NCBI GenBank assembly: GCA_040830705.1
Contig: JBFOME010000002.1
Span: forward strand, 186,001 to 250,000
Source: Ruegeria_C sp040830705
GTDB taxonomy: Bacteria > Pseudomonadota > Alphaproteobacteria > Rhodobacterales > Rhodobacteraceae
DNA length: 64,000 bases
Direction of reading: 5' to 3'
The first letter of the stretch is position 1. The number at the start of each line of letters is the position of its first letter. Position numbers and translations under genes: made by a program. The notes beneath the pieces are model-generated. The model worked only from the letters and a program-made list of their open reading frames with translations. It was not told the origin of the DNA and did not search any database. This document shows, piece after piece, positions 8,972-17,106 of this stretch.

Positions 8972-9316
8972 ATGACTTTGATTACCCCGGAGGAGCGGAT
9001 TTCCCGGACGGCGGAGCTGTTGGCGTCGCTTGAGGAAACCATTCGCGGTCTGCGAAATGCGGCGGAAGACCTGCGCAGACAGATCGAGGCCGGGGAGGAT
9101 GCAGATCTTGCTGGCGGAGCCAGGCAATTGGGACAAGTGAGCGGCCTGATCCGCGACTGCCAGAAAGTGGAGAAAAGCTTTGTCGAACACCATCAAACCC
9201 AGGCCGGAATTGCCCAAGGGGGCTATGCCCTCGACCTTGAGCAGGCTCGATTTGAGGTCGGGTGCCGATTGGCTCGCCTCCGCGCCTGCTGCCGTCAGGG
9301 AGACATTCCTGAGTGA
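8972..9316 (+). CDS. GTA small terminase subunit (gp1)
   Basis: First gene of the GTA cluster; a 114-residue mostly helical protein with a heptad-like, charged N-terminal half (ERISRTAELLASLEETIRG), as in the small terminase of the R. capsulatus GTA. It would recognise host DNA for packaging. ATG 8972 is used; ATG 8954 in the same frame would add six residues and neither ribosome site is strong. The 3' end overlaps the large terminase gene by about 90 bases in another frame. The call rests mostly on position. Confidence 0.7.
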   Translation: MTLITPEERISRTAELLASLEETIRGLRNAAEDLRRQIEAGEDADLAGGARQLGQVSGLIRDCQKVEKSFVEHHQTQAGIAQGGYALDLEQARFEVGCRLARLRACCRQGDIPE

Positions 9317-10595
9317 GATCGGGGAGGGAGGGCTTTGTGCCCTCCCTTACCTGTTCGAGTTCTGGGCGCTGCCACACCAGTTGCCGCCCGAGGGCGATTG
9401 GCGGGCCTGGGTCGTGATAGGCGGCCGTGGGGCTGGCAAGACACGCGCGGGGGCGGAATGGGTCCGGTCGATGGTCGAAGGCGCGCGGCCTTTGGGTAGC
9501 GGCGCTGCGCGGCGGGTGGCGCTGGTCGGTGAGACCTATGACCAGGTGCGTGATGTGATGATTTTTGGCGATAGCGGGATACTGGCCTGCTCGCCTCCGG
9601 ACCGTCGTCCGAAATGGAAAGCCTCGGAACGCAGGTTGATCTGGCCCAATGGAGCAGAAGCGCAGGCGTTTTCCGCCTCGGACCCCGAGGCATTGCGCGG
9701 GCCGCAATTTGATGCGGCATGGGTTGATGAACTGGCGAAATGGAAGAAGGCGAGTGAGACTTGGGATATGCTGCAATTTGCCTTGCGGCTGGGCGAGGCA
9801 CCTCGGGTCTGCGTTACGACCACGCCACGCAATGTGGCGGCACTGAGGGACTTGCTGGCGTCCCCCTCGACGGTGATGACCCATGCGCCAACCGAGGCGA
9901 ACCGCGCCAATCTGGCGTCTTCGTTTCTGGACGAGGTGCGCGCGCGCTATGCCGGGACCCGGCTGGGCCGGCAGGAACTGGACGGGGTTCTGATGGCCGA
10001 TGTCGAAGGCGCGCTCTGGACGTCCGGGATGCTGGAGGGTGCGCAGGTTGACGCGGCGCCTGAGCTTGACCGGGTGGTGGTGGCGCTGGACCCGGCGGTG
10101 AGTTCTGGGGCGTCGGCGGATGAATGCGGGATCGTTGTGGTCGGTGCTAGGTTGAAGGGACCACCACAGGGGTGGCGGGCCTATGTTCTGGCGGATCGGA
10201 CGGTGCGCGGAAAGGGACCGGCGGGCTGGGCACAGGCGGCGATCGCGGCGATGGAGGAGTTCGGGGCTGAGCGGTTGGTGGCGGAGGTGAACCAGGGCGG
10301 GCAGCTTGTCGAGGAGGTCTTGCGTCAGGTTGATCCGATGGTCCCGTTCAAGGCTGTCCATGCGGCGCGGGGCAAGGCGGCGCGGGCCGAGCCGGTTGCG
10401 GCGCTCTATGAGCAGGTGAAGGTGTTCCACCTGCGCGGGCTTGGTGCGCTGGAAGAACAGATGTGTTTGATGACCAGTCGGGGATTCGAGGGGCAGGGAT
10501 CGCCGGACCGGGTGGATGCGCTGGTCTGGGCGTTGCATGAACTGATGATTGCCTCGGCAGTGCAATTTAGGCGGCCCCGGCTACGGGTTCTGTGA
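9225..10595 (+). CDS. GTA large terminase / packaging ATPase (gp2)
   Basis: Packaging motor and headful nuclease of the GTA. The Walker A motif is GGRGAGKTRAG, the Walker B region is FDAAWVDELAKW, and the RNase-H-like nuclease domain begins at VVALDPAVSSGASADE with further acidic residues at LVAEVNQGG and PDRVDALVWA. ATG 9225 gives a start resembling other GTA terminases (LRSGADWLA); an in-frame TTG at 9180 with a well-spaced GGAG would add 15 residues. The full ORF looks intact at about 456 residues. Confidence 0.93.
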   Translation: MPSTLSRLDLRSGADWLASAPAAVRETFLSEIGEGGLCALPYLFEFWALPHQLPPEGDWRAWVVIGGRGAGKTRAGAEWVRSMVEGARPLGSGAARRVALVGETYDQVRDVMIFGDSGILACSPPDRRPKWKASERRLIWPNGAEAQAFSASDPEALRGPQFDAAWVDELAKWKKASETWDMLQFALRLGEAPRVCVTTTPRNVAALRDLLASPSTVMTHAPTEANRANLASSFLDEVRARYAGTRLGRQELDGVLMADVEGALWTSGMLEGAQVDAAPELDRVVVALDPAVSSGASADECGIVVVGARLKGPPQGWRAYVLADRTVRGKGPAGWAQAAIAAMEEFGAERLVAEVNQGGQLVEEVLRQVDPMVPFKAVHAARGKAARAEPVAALYEQVKVFHLRGLGALEEQMCLMTSRGFEGQGSPDRVDALVWALHELMIASAVQFRRPRLRVL

Positions 10596-10624
10596 CCTCA
10601 ACGGGACCAGAGTTTAGGCGAAAC

Positions 10625-10654
10625 AAGGCGCTCCAGACCGGGGCGCCTTTTCTT
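10625..10654 (+). terminator. Terminator-like hairpin between GTA gp2 and gp3
   Basis: AAGGCGC (10625-10631) and GCGCCTT (10643-10649) form a stem with an 11-base loop, followed by TTTCTT. It lies in the 177-base gap between terminase and portal, inside what should be one long operon, and may reduce read-through or act as an attenuator. Confidence 0.6.
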
Positions 10655-10772
10655 CTGCCGTTGCGCGCGGGTGGAACGGTGGATTCCGAAGCTTTCAACA
10701 TCTTTGCGGGATAACGGTGTCAACGAAGCGGTGAGGCGTCACTGGCGCGGTGGGCAATGAGGAGCATCACAG

Positions 10773-11951
10773 ATGGTATTTGATTTCTTGCGGCGCGGGG
10801 CAAAGGCAGAGGTGCCGGAGGCCAAGGCAAGTGCGGCGGGGCCGGTGGTGACCTGGCACAGCGCGGGCCGCGTGGCGTGGAGCGCGCGGGACACCGCCTC
10901 GCTGACGCGGACGGGGTTTGCGGGAAACCCGGTGGGGTTCCGGTCAGTCAAGCTGATCGCCGAGGCGGCCTCGGCGCTGCCTTTGGTTCTGCAGGATGCG
11001 GAGCAGCGTTACGAGACCCATCCGCTGCTATCGCTGATCCGGCGCCCGAATGTGGCGCAGGGCAAGGCCGATCTGTTCGAGGCGCTGTTCGCGCAGTTGC
11101 TATTGTCGGGCAATGCCTATGTGGAGGCGGTGCAGGGCGAGGGCGGGTTGCCGCTGGAACTGCATGTGCTGCGCTCGGACCGGGTGAGCGTGGTGCCCGG
11201 CCCGGATGGCTGGCCGGTGGCCTATGAATACGCGTTGGGCGGGCGTAAGCATCGGTTCGATGTCACGGGTGTCAATCCGGCGATCTGTCATATCAAGAGC
11301 TTTCATCCGCAGGATGACCATTATGGCTTTGCGCCGATGCAGGCGGCGGCGATGGCGGTGGATGTGCATAACGCAGCCTCACGCTGGTCCAAGTCGCTCT
11401 TGGATAATGCGGCGCGGCCTTCGGGGGCGCTGGTCTGGAACGGATCTGACGGACAAGGGGTGATGGCCGAGGATCAGTTCCGCCGCCTGAGCGACGAGAT
11501 CGAGGCGAATTATCAGGGCGCGCGCAATGCCGGGCGACCGATGGTTCTGGAAGGGGGGCTCGATTGGAAGCCGATGGGCTTCTCGCCCTCGGATATGGAG
11601 TTTCAAAAGACCAAGGAAGCCGCCGCCCGCGAGATCGCGCTGGCTTTTGGGGTGCCGCCGATGTTGCTGGGCATCCAGGGCGACGCGACCTATTCGAACT
11701 ATCAGGAGGCCAATCGGGCGTTCTATCGCCTGACCGTGCTGCCCCTGGTGACGCGGGTGGCGGCGGCGTTGTCGGAATGGCTGTCGGGGTTCAGCGGCGC
11801 GGCGGTCGAGCTTAAACCGGATCTGGATCAGGTGCCCGCACTGGCCACCGAGCGCGACGCGCAATGGGCGCGGGTCAGCAGCGCGGATTTCCTGAGCGGA
11901 GCGGAAAAGCGGACACTGTTGGGGTTGCCCGCGGGAGAGGCGGATGGCTGA
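10773..11951 (+). CDS. GTA portal protein (gp3, HK97 type)
   Basis: Dodecameric portal through which DNA enters the head and to which the tail attaches. The 392-residue protein matches the usual GTA portal length and carries the phage-portal features SVKLIAEAASALPL, LLSGNAYVEAV, FHPQDDHYGFAPMQAA and FGVPPMLLGIQGDATYSNYQEAN. The stop overlaps the start of the next small gene (ATG 11944) by 8 bases, showing translational coupling. It appears intact. Confidence 0.95.
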   Translation: MVFDFLRRGAKAEVPEAKASAAGPVVTWHSAGRVAWSARDTASLTRTGFAGNPVGFRSVKLIAEAASALPLVLQDAEQRYETHPLLSLIRRPNVAQGKADLFEALFAQLLLSGNAYVEAVQGEGGLPLELHVLRSDRVSVVPGPDGWPVAYEYALGGRKHRFDVTGVNPAICHIKSFHPQDDHYGFAPMQAAAMAVDVHNAASRWSKSLLDNAARPSGALVWNGSDGQGVMAEDQFRRLSDEIEANYQGARNAGRPMVLEGGLDWKPMGFSPSDMEFQKTKEAAAREIALAFGVPPMLLGIQGDATYSNYQEANRAFYRLTVLPLVTRVAAALSEWLSGFSGAAVELKPDLDQVPALATERDAQWARVSSADFLSGAEKRTLLGLPAGEADG

Positions 11952-12168
11952 GGGGCCGGGATATGCGCCGTTCGACTGCGCGCCGGGGTTGCGGCTGGCG
12001 GCGCATGAAAAGGTCTCGGCGATCCAGCATGCGCATCTGTGCCGCAGACTGGACCAGATGGAAGAGCTGATGCAGCGGTAGGAAAAGCGTTTGTGGCTGA
12101 CGGTCTACGGGGTCGCGGCGGTGATATTGGCGCAGGCGTTTCAATCGCTGGTGATTGCCACGCCATGA
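11944..12168 (+). pseudogene. GTA head-formation protein gp3.5 interrupted by an in-frame TAG
   Basis: ATG 11944 overlaps the portal stop and encodes 45 residues (YAPFDCAPGLRLAAHEK near the start, RRLDQMEELMQR at the end) before a TAG at 12079-12081. The same frame continues without another stop for 28 codons to TGA 12166-12168: EKRLWLTVYGVAAVILAQAF and then QSLVIATP, a hydrophobic C-terminal helix. The joined product of 74 residues has the size and layout I associate with the GTA head-formation protein (rcc01685 type), which ends in such a helix. A single base change to an amber codon therefore removes the membrane-like tail. The alternatives are a functional short form, stop-codon read-through or a sequence error. 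Confidence 0.75.
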
Positions 12169-12200
12169 GTTTCAGGGATTTACGAGGAGGTGTTCACATC

Positions 12201-12752
12201 ATGAACACGGAGTTGGAGCACAAGTTTGCGCGCTTTGGCGACGGGCTGACGGTTGCGGAGGATGCAACGATCCAGGGCTATGCCAGCCTGTTCGGGCAGG
12301 TGGATCAGGGCGGCGACCGGGTTATGCCGGGGGCTTATGCGCGGTCTTTGGAAAGGCTCGGTAAGGTGGGCCAGCGGGTCAAGATGCTGTGGCAGCACGA
12401 TCCGGCGCAGCCGATTGGCGTCTGGGACGAGGTGCGCGAGGACACGCGCGGGCTGTGGGTCAAGGGGCGGCTTCTGGAGGATACCCAGAAGGGCCGCGAA
12501 GCGGTGGCGCTGATCAAGGCGGGGGCCATTGATGGGCTCTCCATCGGGTATCGCACCACCAAGGCGCGCAAGGATGAGAGCGGCCATCGGCTGCTGACGG
12601 AACTGGAGCTTTGGGAAGTGTCCCTTGTGACCTTTCCGATGCTGCCCAGTGCGCGGGTGACGGCCAAGGGCATCGCGCCCGACGAGGCCGAGGCCTGGCG
12701 CAGCATTGCCGAGGTGCTGGAGGGCGCGCGGCAGGATCTGGCGCAGCGATAG
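12201..12752 (+). CDS. GTA prohead protease (gp4, HK97 type)
   Basis: Serine protease that trims the major capsid protein during head assembly. The 183-residue protein has the HK97 prohead-protease fold signature: IQGYASLFGQVDQGGDRVMP, MLWQHDPAQPIGVW with the catalytic His, and AGAIDGLSIGYRT with the nucleophilic Ser. ATG 12201 has a GGAGG ribosome site 10 bases upstream; longer in-frame starts run into the gp3.5 tail and are not used. It lies directly before the capsid gene, the standard order. Confidence 0.93.
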   Translation: MNTELEHKFARFGDGLTVAEDATIQGYASLFGQVDQGGDRVMPGAYARSLERLGKVGQRVKMLWQHDPAQPIGVWDEVREDTRGLWVKGRLLEDTQKGREAVALIKAGAIDGLSIGYRTTKARKDESGHRLLTELELWEVSLVTFPMLPSARVTAKGIAPDEAEAWRSIAEVLEGARQDLAQR

Positions 12753-12786
12753 CGCCGCGACAAACAGCAGGAAAAGGGGTGTTCCC

Positions 12787-13965
12787 ATGAGCAAGACCGA
12801 TGCGTCGGCCTTGACCGGCGAGGCTGTGCCGCCGGTGCAGGAGGTGAAGCGGGCGATGGCTGGCTTTATCAGCGAGTTCAAAGGGTTCCGGGCGAAACTT
12901 GAAGCCAAACTCAAGCAAACAGAAGAGCGAGTGAGTATGCTGGATCGTAAATCTCAACTGGCGGGCCGTCCGCCTTTGGCGGGCTCCATCGAGGCAGGTC
13001 TGCCGCATCAGAAAGCCTTCGGTGACTACCTGCGCTCGGGCGATGACGACGCGCTGCGCGGGCTGGAGATGGAGGCAAAGTCTCTGTCCGCCGCCGTCAG
13101 TGGCGATGGCGGGTTTCTGATCGACCCGCAGACCTCGGATGTGATCAAATCTGTGCTGAAATCGACGGCCTCGATCCGATCCATTGCGTCGGTGGTGAAT
13201 GTCGAGGCCAATTCTTACGACGTGCTGGTCGATCATTCCGATGTGGGCGCGGGCTGGGCGGCTGAAAACACGCCCTCGGCGGAGACGGGCACGCCCAGCA
13301 TTGATCGTATCTCGATCCCGCTGCATGAGTTGTCGGCGCTGCCGAAGGCCTCGCAACGTCTGCTGGATGACAGCGCCTTCGAGATCGAGACCTGGCTGGC
13401 CGGTCGCATTGCCGACAAGTTCGCCCGGGCCGAGGCGGGGGCCTTCATCAATGGGGATGGTGTCGACAAGCCGCGCGGCATTCTGGACCATGACAAGGTG
13501 GATAATGACGTCTGGGCCTGGAGCAATCTGGGCTATGTGCCGACCGGTGTTGATGGCGGCGTCGAGGCGGATGCGATCGTCGATATCGTCTATGCGCTGG
13601 GTGCGCAGTACCGCGCCAATGGCAGCTTTGTGATGAATTCGAAAACGGCCGGCACCGTGCGCAAGCTGAAGGATGCCGATGGTCGTTTCCTGTGGTCGGA
13701 TGGTCTGGCGGCGGGTGAGCCTGCGCGTCTGATGGGCTATCCGGTGGTGATCGCCGAGGACATGCCTGATCCCGGTACAGACAGCTACTCGATTGCCTTT
13801 GGCGACTTTGCGGCGGGCTACACCATTGCCGAGCGCCCGGATCTGCGCGTGCTGCGTGATCCGTTCAGCGCCAAGCCGCATGTTCTCTTCTACGCCACCA
13901 AGCGCGTGGGCGGTGATGTGAGCGACTTTGCCGCGATCAAGCTGCTGAAATTCGGCACCGCGTAA
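12787..13965 (+). CDS. GTA major capsid protein (gp5, HK97 type)
   Basis: Main head subunit, 392 residues. An N-terminal coiled-coil delta region (about residues 15-60, KRAMAGFISEFKGFRAKLEA) is expected to be removed by gp4. The HK97 core follows: GGFLIDPQTSDVIKSVLKST, YDVLVDHSDVGAGWAAE, the E-loop region, FVMNSKTAGTVRKLKDADGR and GYPVVIAEDMPDP. ATG 12787 is used because it gives the typical short N-terminus; an in-frame upstream start would overlap gp4. The gene is intact. Confidence 0.96.
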   Translation: MSKTDASALTGEAVPPVQEVKRAMAGFISEFKGFRAKLEAKLKQTEERVSMLDRKSQLAGRPPLAGSIEAGLPHQKAFGDYLRSGDDDALRGLEMEAKSLSAAVSGDGGFLIDPQTSDVIKSVLKSTASIRSIASVVNVEANSYDVLVDHSDVGAGWAAENTPSAETGTPSIDRISIPLHELSALPKASQRLLDDSAFEIETWLAGRIADKFARAEAGAFINGDGVDKPRGILDHDKVDNDVWAWSNLGYVPTGVDGGVEADAIVDIVYALGAQYRANGSFVMNSKTAGTVRKLKDADGRFLWSDGLAAGEPARLMGYPVVIAEDMPDPGTDSYSIAFGDFAAGYTIAERPDLRVLRDPFSAKPHVLFYATKRVGGDVSDFAAIKLLKFGTA

Positions 13966-13979
13966 GCGGAACCGAATGG

Positions 13980-13999
13980 CGGGCCGGGGAACCGGCCCG
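13980..13999 (+). other. Stable stem-loop just after the capsid gene
   Basis: CGGGCCGG and CCGGCCCG form an 8-bp GC-only stem closing a GGAA (GNRA-type) tetraloop, 14 bases after the capsid stop. No T run follows. It is probably an mRNA 3'-end stabiliser or processing barrier that favours capsid transcript, and it lies in the 167-base gap before gp6. Confidence 0.6.
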
Positions 14000-14132
14000 T
14001 GGGCGGGCGTGTGCCGTAAAGGCCTTTCACGTTGTCTAGCTACTCCCCTCCGTTCGAGCGACGTGGGGTGGCGCGCGTCCGCGTCAATCAGGGAACGCGA
14101 CCCGGAGGGGTCCGAGTTTGCGGAGTGTATCT

Positions 14133-14732
14133 ATGATGTTGACCGAAGAAACCTCGATCCCGGACGCGGCGCTGCCCGTGGATCAGTTCAAGGCGCATTT
14201 GCGGCTGGGCACCGGGTTTGCCGAGGGCGACCTGCAGGATGGTGTGCTGCGCGGGTTTCTGAGGGCTGCGATCGCGGCGATCGAAACGCGCACGGGCAAG
14301 GTTCTGATTTCGCGGTCGTTTTCGCTGGTCCTGAACCGCTGGCGTGACCCGGCGGGCGAGGTGCTGCCGGTGGCGCCGGTCACCGAACTGCGCTCGGTGG
14401 TGCTGGAAAACGCGCAAGGTGACGAGAGCGTGCTGAACGCTGAGAGCTATTGGCTGGAGAAAGACAGCCAGCGGCCAAGGCTGAAAGCTGTGGGCGGAGC
14501 ACTGCCCCTGATCGCGCAGGGCGGGAGCGCGCGGGTTGTTCTGAATGCCGGAATGGCGGCGGATTGGGGCGGCTTGCCCGCTGATCTGGGTCAGGCGGTG
14601 CTGATGCTGGCGGCGCATTACTATGAGTACCGTCACGAGACCGCACTTGGTGATGGGTGCATGCCTTTCGGCGTTACCAGCTTGATCCAGCGTTACTGCC
14701 GGGTGCGTCTTGGTCTGGGGGCGGGGCAATGA
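14133..14732 (+). CDS. GTA head-tail connector (gp6)
   Basis: A 199-residue adaptor that binds the portal ring, similar in layout to the phiE125 gp8/HK97 gp6 connector family: SIPDAALPVDQFKAHLRLG, GFLRAAIAAIETRTGKVL and a C-terminal AHYYEYRHE helix. The start at ATG 14133 is supported by GGAG 7 bases upstream. Its stop overlaps the next gene in the ATGA arrangement, typical for this operon. Confidence 0.88.
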   Translation: MMLTEETSIPDAALPVDQFKAHLRLGTGFAEGDLQDGVLRGFLRAAIAAIETRTGKVLISRSFSLVLNRWRDPAGEVLPVAPVTELRSVVLENAQGDESVLNAESYWLEKDSQRPRLKAVGGALPLIAQGGSARVVLNAGMAADWGGLPADLGQAVLMLAAHYYEYRHETALGDGCMPFGVTSLIQRYCRVRLGLGAGQ

Positions 14733-15067
14733 GCGCGCCGCGCCTCAACCGCAAGCTGGTGCTGGAAGCCCCCGCGCGGGTGGCGGATGGGGCTGGCGGG
14801 TTCAGCGAAAGCTGGCAGGCGCTGGGCACGCTCTGGGGTGAGGTCAAGGCGCGCAGCGGGACGGTGCGGTCGCAGGGTGGGGCCACGGTGTCGCGGGTTA
14901 GCTACCGGATCGTGATGCGAGCAGCACCACAAGGTTCGCTGATGCGGCCCGAACCGGATCAACGGCTGCGCGAGGGGGACAGGATTTATGCGATCCGGGC
15001 GGTGGCGGATCTGGGATCTGATGGGCGCTATCTGACCTGTTTCGCGGATGAAGAGGTGTCGGCATGA
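14729..15067 (+). CDS. GTA head-tail adaptor / stopper (gp7)
   Basis: A 112-residue protein of the phage head-tail joining (SPP1 gp16-like) group: LNRKLVLEAPARVADGAGG, ESWQALGTLWGEVKARSG, RVSYRIVMR, and the C-terminal GDRIYAIRAVADLGSDGRYL. The ATG overlaps the gp6 stop (ATGA at 14729-14732) and its own stop overlaps gp8, so translation is coupled through three genes. Confidence 0.88.
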   Translation: MSAPRLNRKLVLEAPARVADGAGGFSESWQALGTLWGEVKARSGTVRSQGGATVSRVSYRIVMRAAPQGSLMRPEPDQRLREGDRIYAIRAVADLGSDGRYLTCFADEEVSA

Positions 15068-15477
15068 GCTATGGCATGGCGGCGGCCCTGCAGGCAGCGG
15101 TATTTCAACACCTGTCGGCCGATGCAGAGGTCAGTGCGCAGGTTGGCGATGCGATCTATGACGCTCTGCCAACCGGCACAGTGCCCGAAACCTACATTGC
15201 GCTGGGCCCGGAAGAGGCGCGGGACCGCTCGGATGTGAACGGGCGCGGATCGGAGCACCGCTTCACCGTTTCGGTGATCTCGGAGGCGGCGGGGTTTGCC
15301 GCGGCCAAGGAACTGGCGGGCCTGATCGGGGACGCGTTGGACGATGCGCCCCTGGCGCTGGGCCGAGGACGGCTGGTGGGGCTTTGGTTCGAACGCGCAG
15401 TGGCGCGCCGGACCGGCTCGGGTGGGGCCGTGCGGCGGATCGATCTGCGCTTTCGCGCGCGCGTCGAAGACAACTGA
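15064..15477 (+). CDS. GTA tail terminator, DUF3168 family (gp8)
   Basis: A 137-residue DUF3168 protein that caps the tail tube at the head interface. Recognisable parts are ALQAAVFQHLSADAEV, YDALPTGTVPETYIALG and the beta-rich C-terminus with FERAVARRTGSGGAVRRID. ATG 15064 overlaps the gp7 stop by four bases. The ORF is intact and in the expected position before the major tail protein. Confidence 0.88.
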   Translation: MSYGMAAALQAAVFQHLSADAEVSAQVGDAIYDALPTGTVPETYIALGPEEARDRSDVNGRGSEHRFTVSVISEAAGFAAAKELAGLIGDALDDAPLALGRGRLVGLWFERAVARRTGSGGAVRRIDLRFRARVEDN

Positions 15478-15501
15478 ATTTCTGGATTTGGAGACACGGA
15501 T

Positions 15502-15915
15502 ATGGGTGCTCAGAACGGCAAGGACCTGTTGGTCAAGGTGGATATGAATGGCGGTGGTCTGTTCGAGACCATTGCGGGGCTGCGCGCCACGCGGGTGAGC
15601 TTCAACGCAGAAAGCGTGGATGTGACCAGCCTGGAAAGCCAGGGCGGCTGGCGTGAGCTGCTGTCGGGCGCTGGCGTGAAGTCGGCGGCGATCTCGGGGT
15701 CGGGCGTGTTCAAGGACGCCAATACCGATGAGCGGGCGCGGCAGTTGTTCTTTGACGGCGAGACGCCCGAGTTTCAGGTGATCATCCCCGATTTCGGCAT
15801 TGTCGAGGGGCCGTTTCAGGTGACCTCGATCGAATATGCGGGCAGCCATAACGGCGAGGCCACCTATGAGATGTCGATGGCCAGCGCCGGGGCGCTGAGC
15901 TTTACGGCGCTTTGA
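15502..15915 (+). CDS. GTA major tail tube protein (gp9)
   Basis: Tube subunit of 137 residues, beginning GAQNGKDLLVKVDMNGGG and containing the conserved SVDVTSLESQGGWRELL stretch typical of TP901-1/GTA tail tube proteins, where insertion of DNA-tube subunits is templated by the tape measure. GGAG lies 8 bases before ATG. It is intact. Confidence 0.93.
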   Translation: MGAQNGKDLLVKVDMNGGGLFETIAGLRATRVSFNAESVDVTSLESQGGWRELLSGAGVKSAAISGSGVFKDANTDERARQLFFDGETPEFQVIIPDFGIVEGPFQVTSIEYAGSHNGEATYEMSMASAGALSFTAL

Positions 15916-15918
15916 GCC

Positions 15919-16239
15919 ATGGCCAATCCGTGGGCGGGCGAGGTGGCCCTTGTGATCGATGGCGAACGGCGGGTGCTGAAGCTGACGCTGGGCGCGCTGG
16001 CCGAGCTTGAGGCCACGCTGGACAGCGGTTCGCTGGTGGAACTGGTGCAGCGGTTCGAGGGCGGGGCGTTTTCGGGGCGCGATGTGCTGGCGCTGATCGT
16101 GGCGGGGCTGCGCGGGGGTGGGGCGGATGTGACCGCGTCCGACCTGCTGCGGGCCGAGATCGCGGGCGGTCCCATGGGGGCGGCCAAGGTTGCGGCGGAA
16201 CTGATAGCACGGGCTTTCATGGTGCCGGGCGAGGCATGA
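15919..16239 (+). CDS. GTA gp10 tail assembly protein
   Basis: A 106-residue GTA-specific protein (ANPWAGEVALVIDGERRVLK, LTLGALAELEATLDSGSL). In phages with similar order it corresponds to the first tail-assembly chaperone. It starts three bases after the gp9 stop and overlaps gp10.1 by four bases. Its function is inferred from position and from the equivalent R. capsulatus gene. Confidence 0.85.
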   Translation: MANPWAGEVALVIDGERRVLKLTLGALAELEATLDSGSLVELVQRFEGGAFSGRDVLALIVAGLRGGGADVTASDLLRAEIAGGPMGAAKVAAELIARAFMVPGEA

Positions 16240-16442
16240 GCGGGTTTGACTGGCCCGATCTGATGCGGGCCGGGATGCAGGGTTTGCGCCTTTCGCCGCA
16301 GGCGTTCTGGCAACTGACACCTGCAGAGTTGCGGTTGATGCTGGGGCAAGCGGCAGCAGGTCGGCCATTGGACCGGACAGGGTTGGACGCATTGCTTGCG
16401 GCCTATCCGGATGCGGAAATTGGAGAGGATGATGACGGATAG
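16236..16442 (+). CDS. GTA gp10.1 small tail chaperone (rcc01693-like)
   Basis: A 68-residue protein (SGFDWPDLMRAGMQGLRLSP, FWQLTPAELRLMLG) with the FW.LTP.EL motif of phage tail-assembly chaperones. It overlaps gp10 at ATGA and overlaps the tape-measure start by 11 bases. By analogy with phage G/GT proteins, it probably keeps the tape-measure protein soluble. Confidence 0.82.
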   Translation: MSGFDWPDLMRAGMQGLRLSPQAFWQLTPAELRLMLGQAAAGRPLDRTGLDALLAAYPDAEIGEDDDG

Positions 16443-17094
16443 TGACGGAATTTCCGATCTGCAGGAAAGTGGTGAATCGCTGGGCGAGACGCTTGGCAGC
16501 ACCTCAGCAATGGCAGCGGGTTTTGACAGCGAGTTGAGGCGCGTACGTTCGGCGCTGGCGGCAACGGGCAAGGATGTGCAGACGCTGGAGCGTGGGATGT
16601 CCAAGGGGTTGCGGCGCGCCTTTGATGGGGTGGTGTTCGACGGGATGAAACTGTCGGATGCGCTGTCGACCATTCGGGATTCGATGATCCAGACGGCCTA
16701 TTCGGCGGCGATCAAGCCGGTGACCAATCACGTGGGCGGATTGCTGGCTGATGGCGTGAGCAACCTTGTGTCGGGGATTTTGCCCTTTGCCAATGGTGCG
16801 GGGTTCGCGCAGGGTCGCGTGATGCCCTTCGCCAATGGCGGAGTCGTCTCGGGGCCGGTTAGCTTTCCGATGCGCGGGGGCGTGGGCCTTATGGGCGAGG
16901 CGGGGCCAGAGGCGATCATGCCGCTGGCGCGCGGCGCCGATGGCAAGCTGGGCGTGCGTAGTGCGGGCGGTGGGCGGGCGGTGAGCGTTGTCATGAATAT
17001 TTCGACACCGGATGTGCAGGGCTTCCGGCGCAGCCAGGGCCAGATCGCGGCGCAGATGGGTCGCGCGCTGAGCCGGGGCAACCGCAATCGCTAA
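16432..17094 (+). CDS. GTA tail tape measure protein (gp11)
   Basis: Short tape measure of 220 residues, as expected for the short GTA tail. Helical segments (ELRRVRSALAATGKDVQTLE) precede a hydrophobic stretch and the typical phage-tail motif GEAGPEAIMPLARGADGKLG. GGAGAGG lies just upstream of the paired ATGs at 16429 and 16432. The N-terminus overlaps gp10.1 in another frame. Confidence 0.9.
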   Translation: MTDSDGISDLQESGESLGETLGSTSAMAAGFDSELRRVRSALAATGKDVQTLERGMSKGLRRAFDGVVFDGMKLSDALSTIRDSMIQTAYSAAIKPVTNHVGGLLADGVSNLVSGILPFANGAGFAQGRVMPFANGGVVSGPVSFPMRGGVGLMGEAGPEAIMPLARGADGKLGVRSAGGGRAVSVVMNISTPDVQGFRRSQGQIAAQMGRALSRGNRNR

Positions 17095-17106
17095 GGGAGA
17101 GCAGAC

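Noticed and set aside
8982..10565. 527-codon minus-strand ORF opposite the terminase genes
   Set aside because: Antisense to a clear packaging ATPase.
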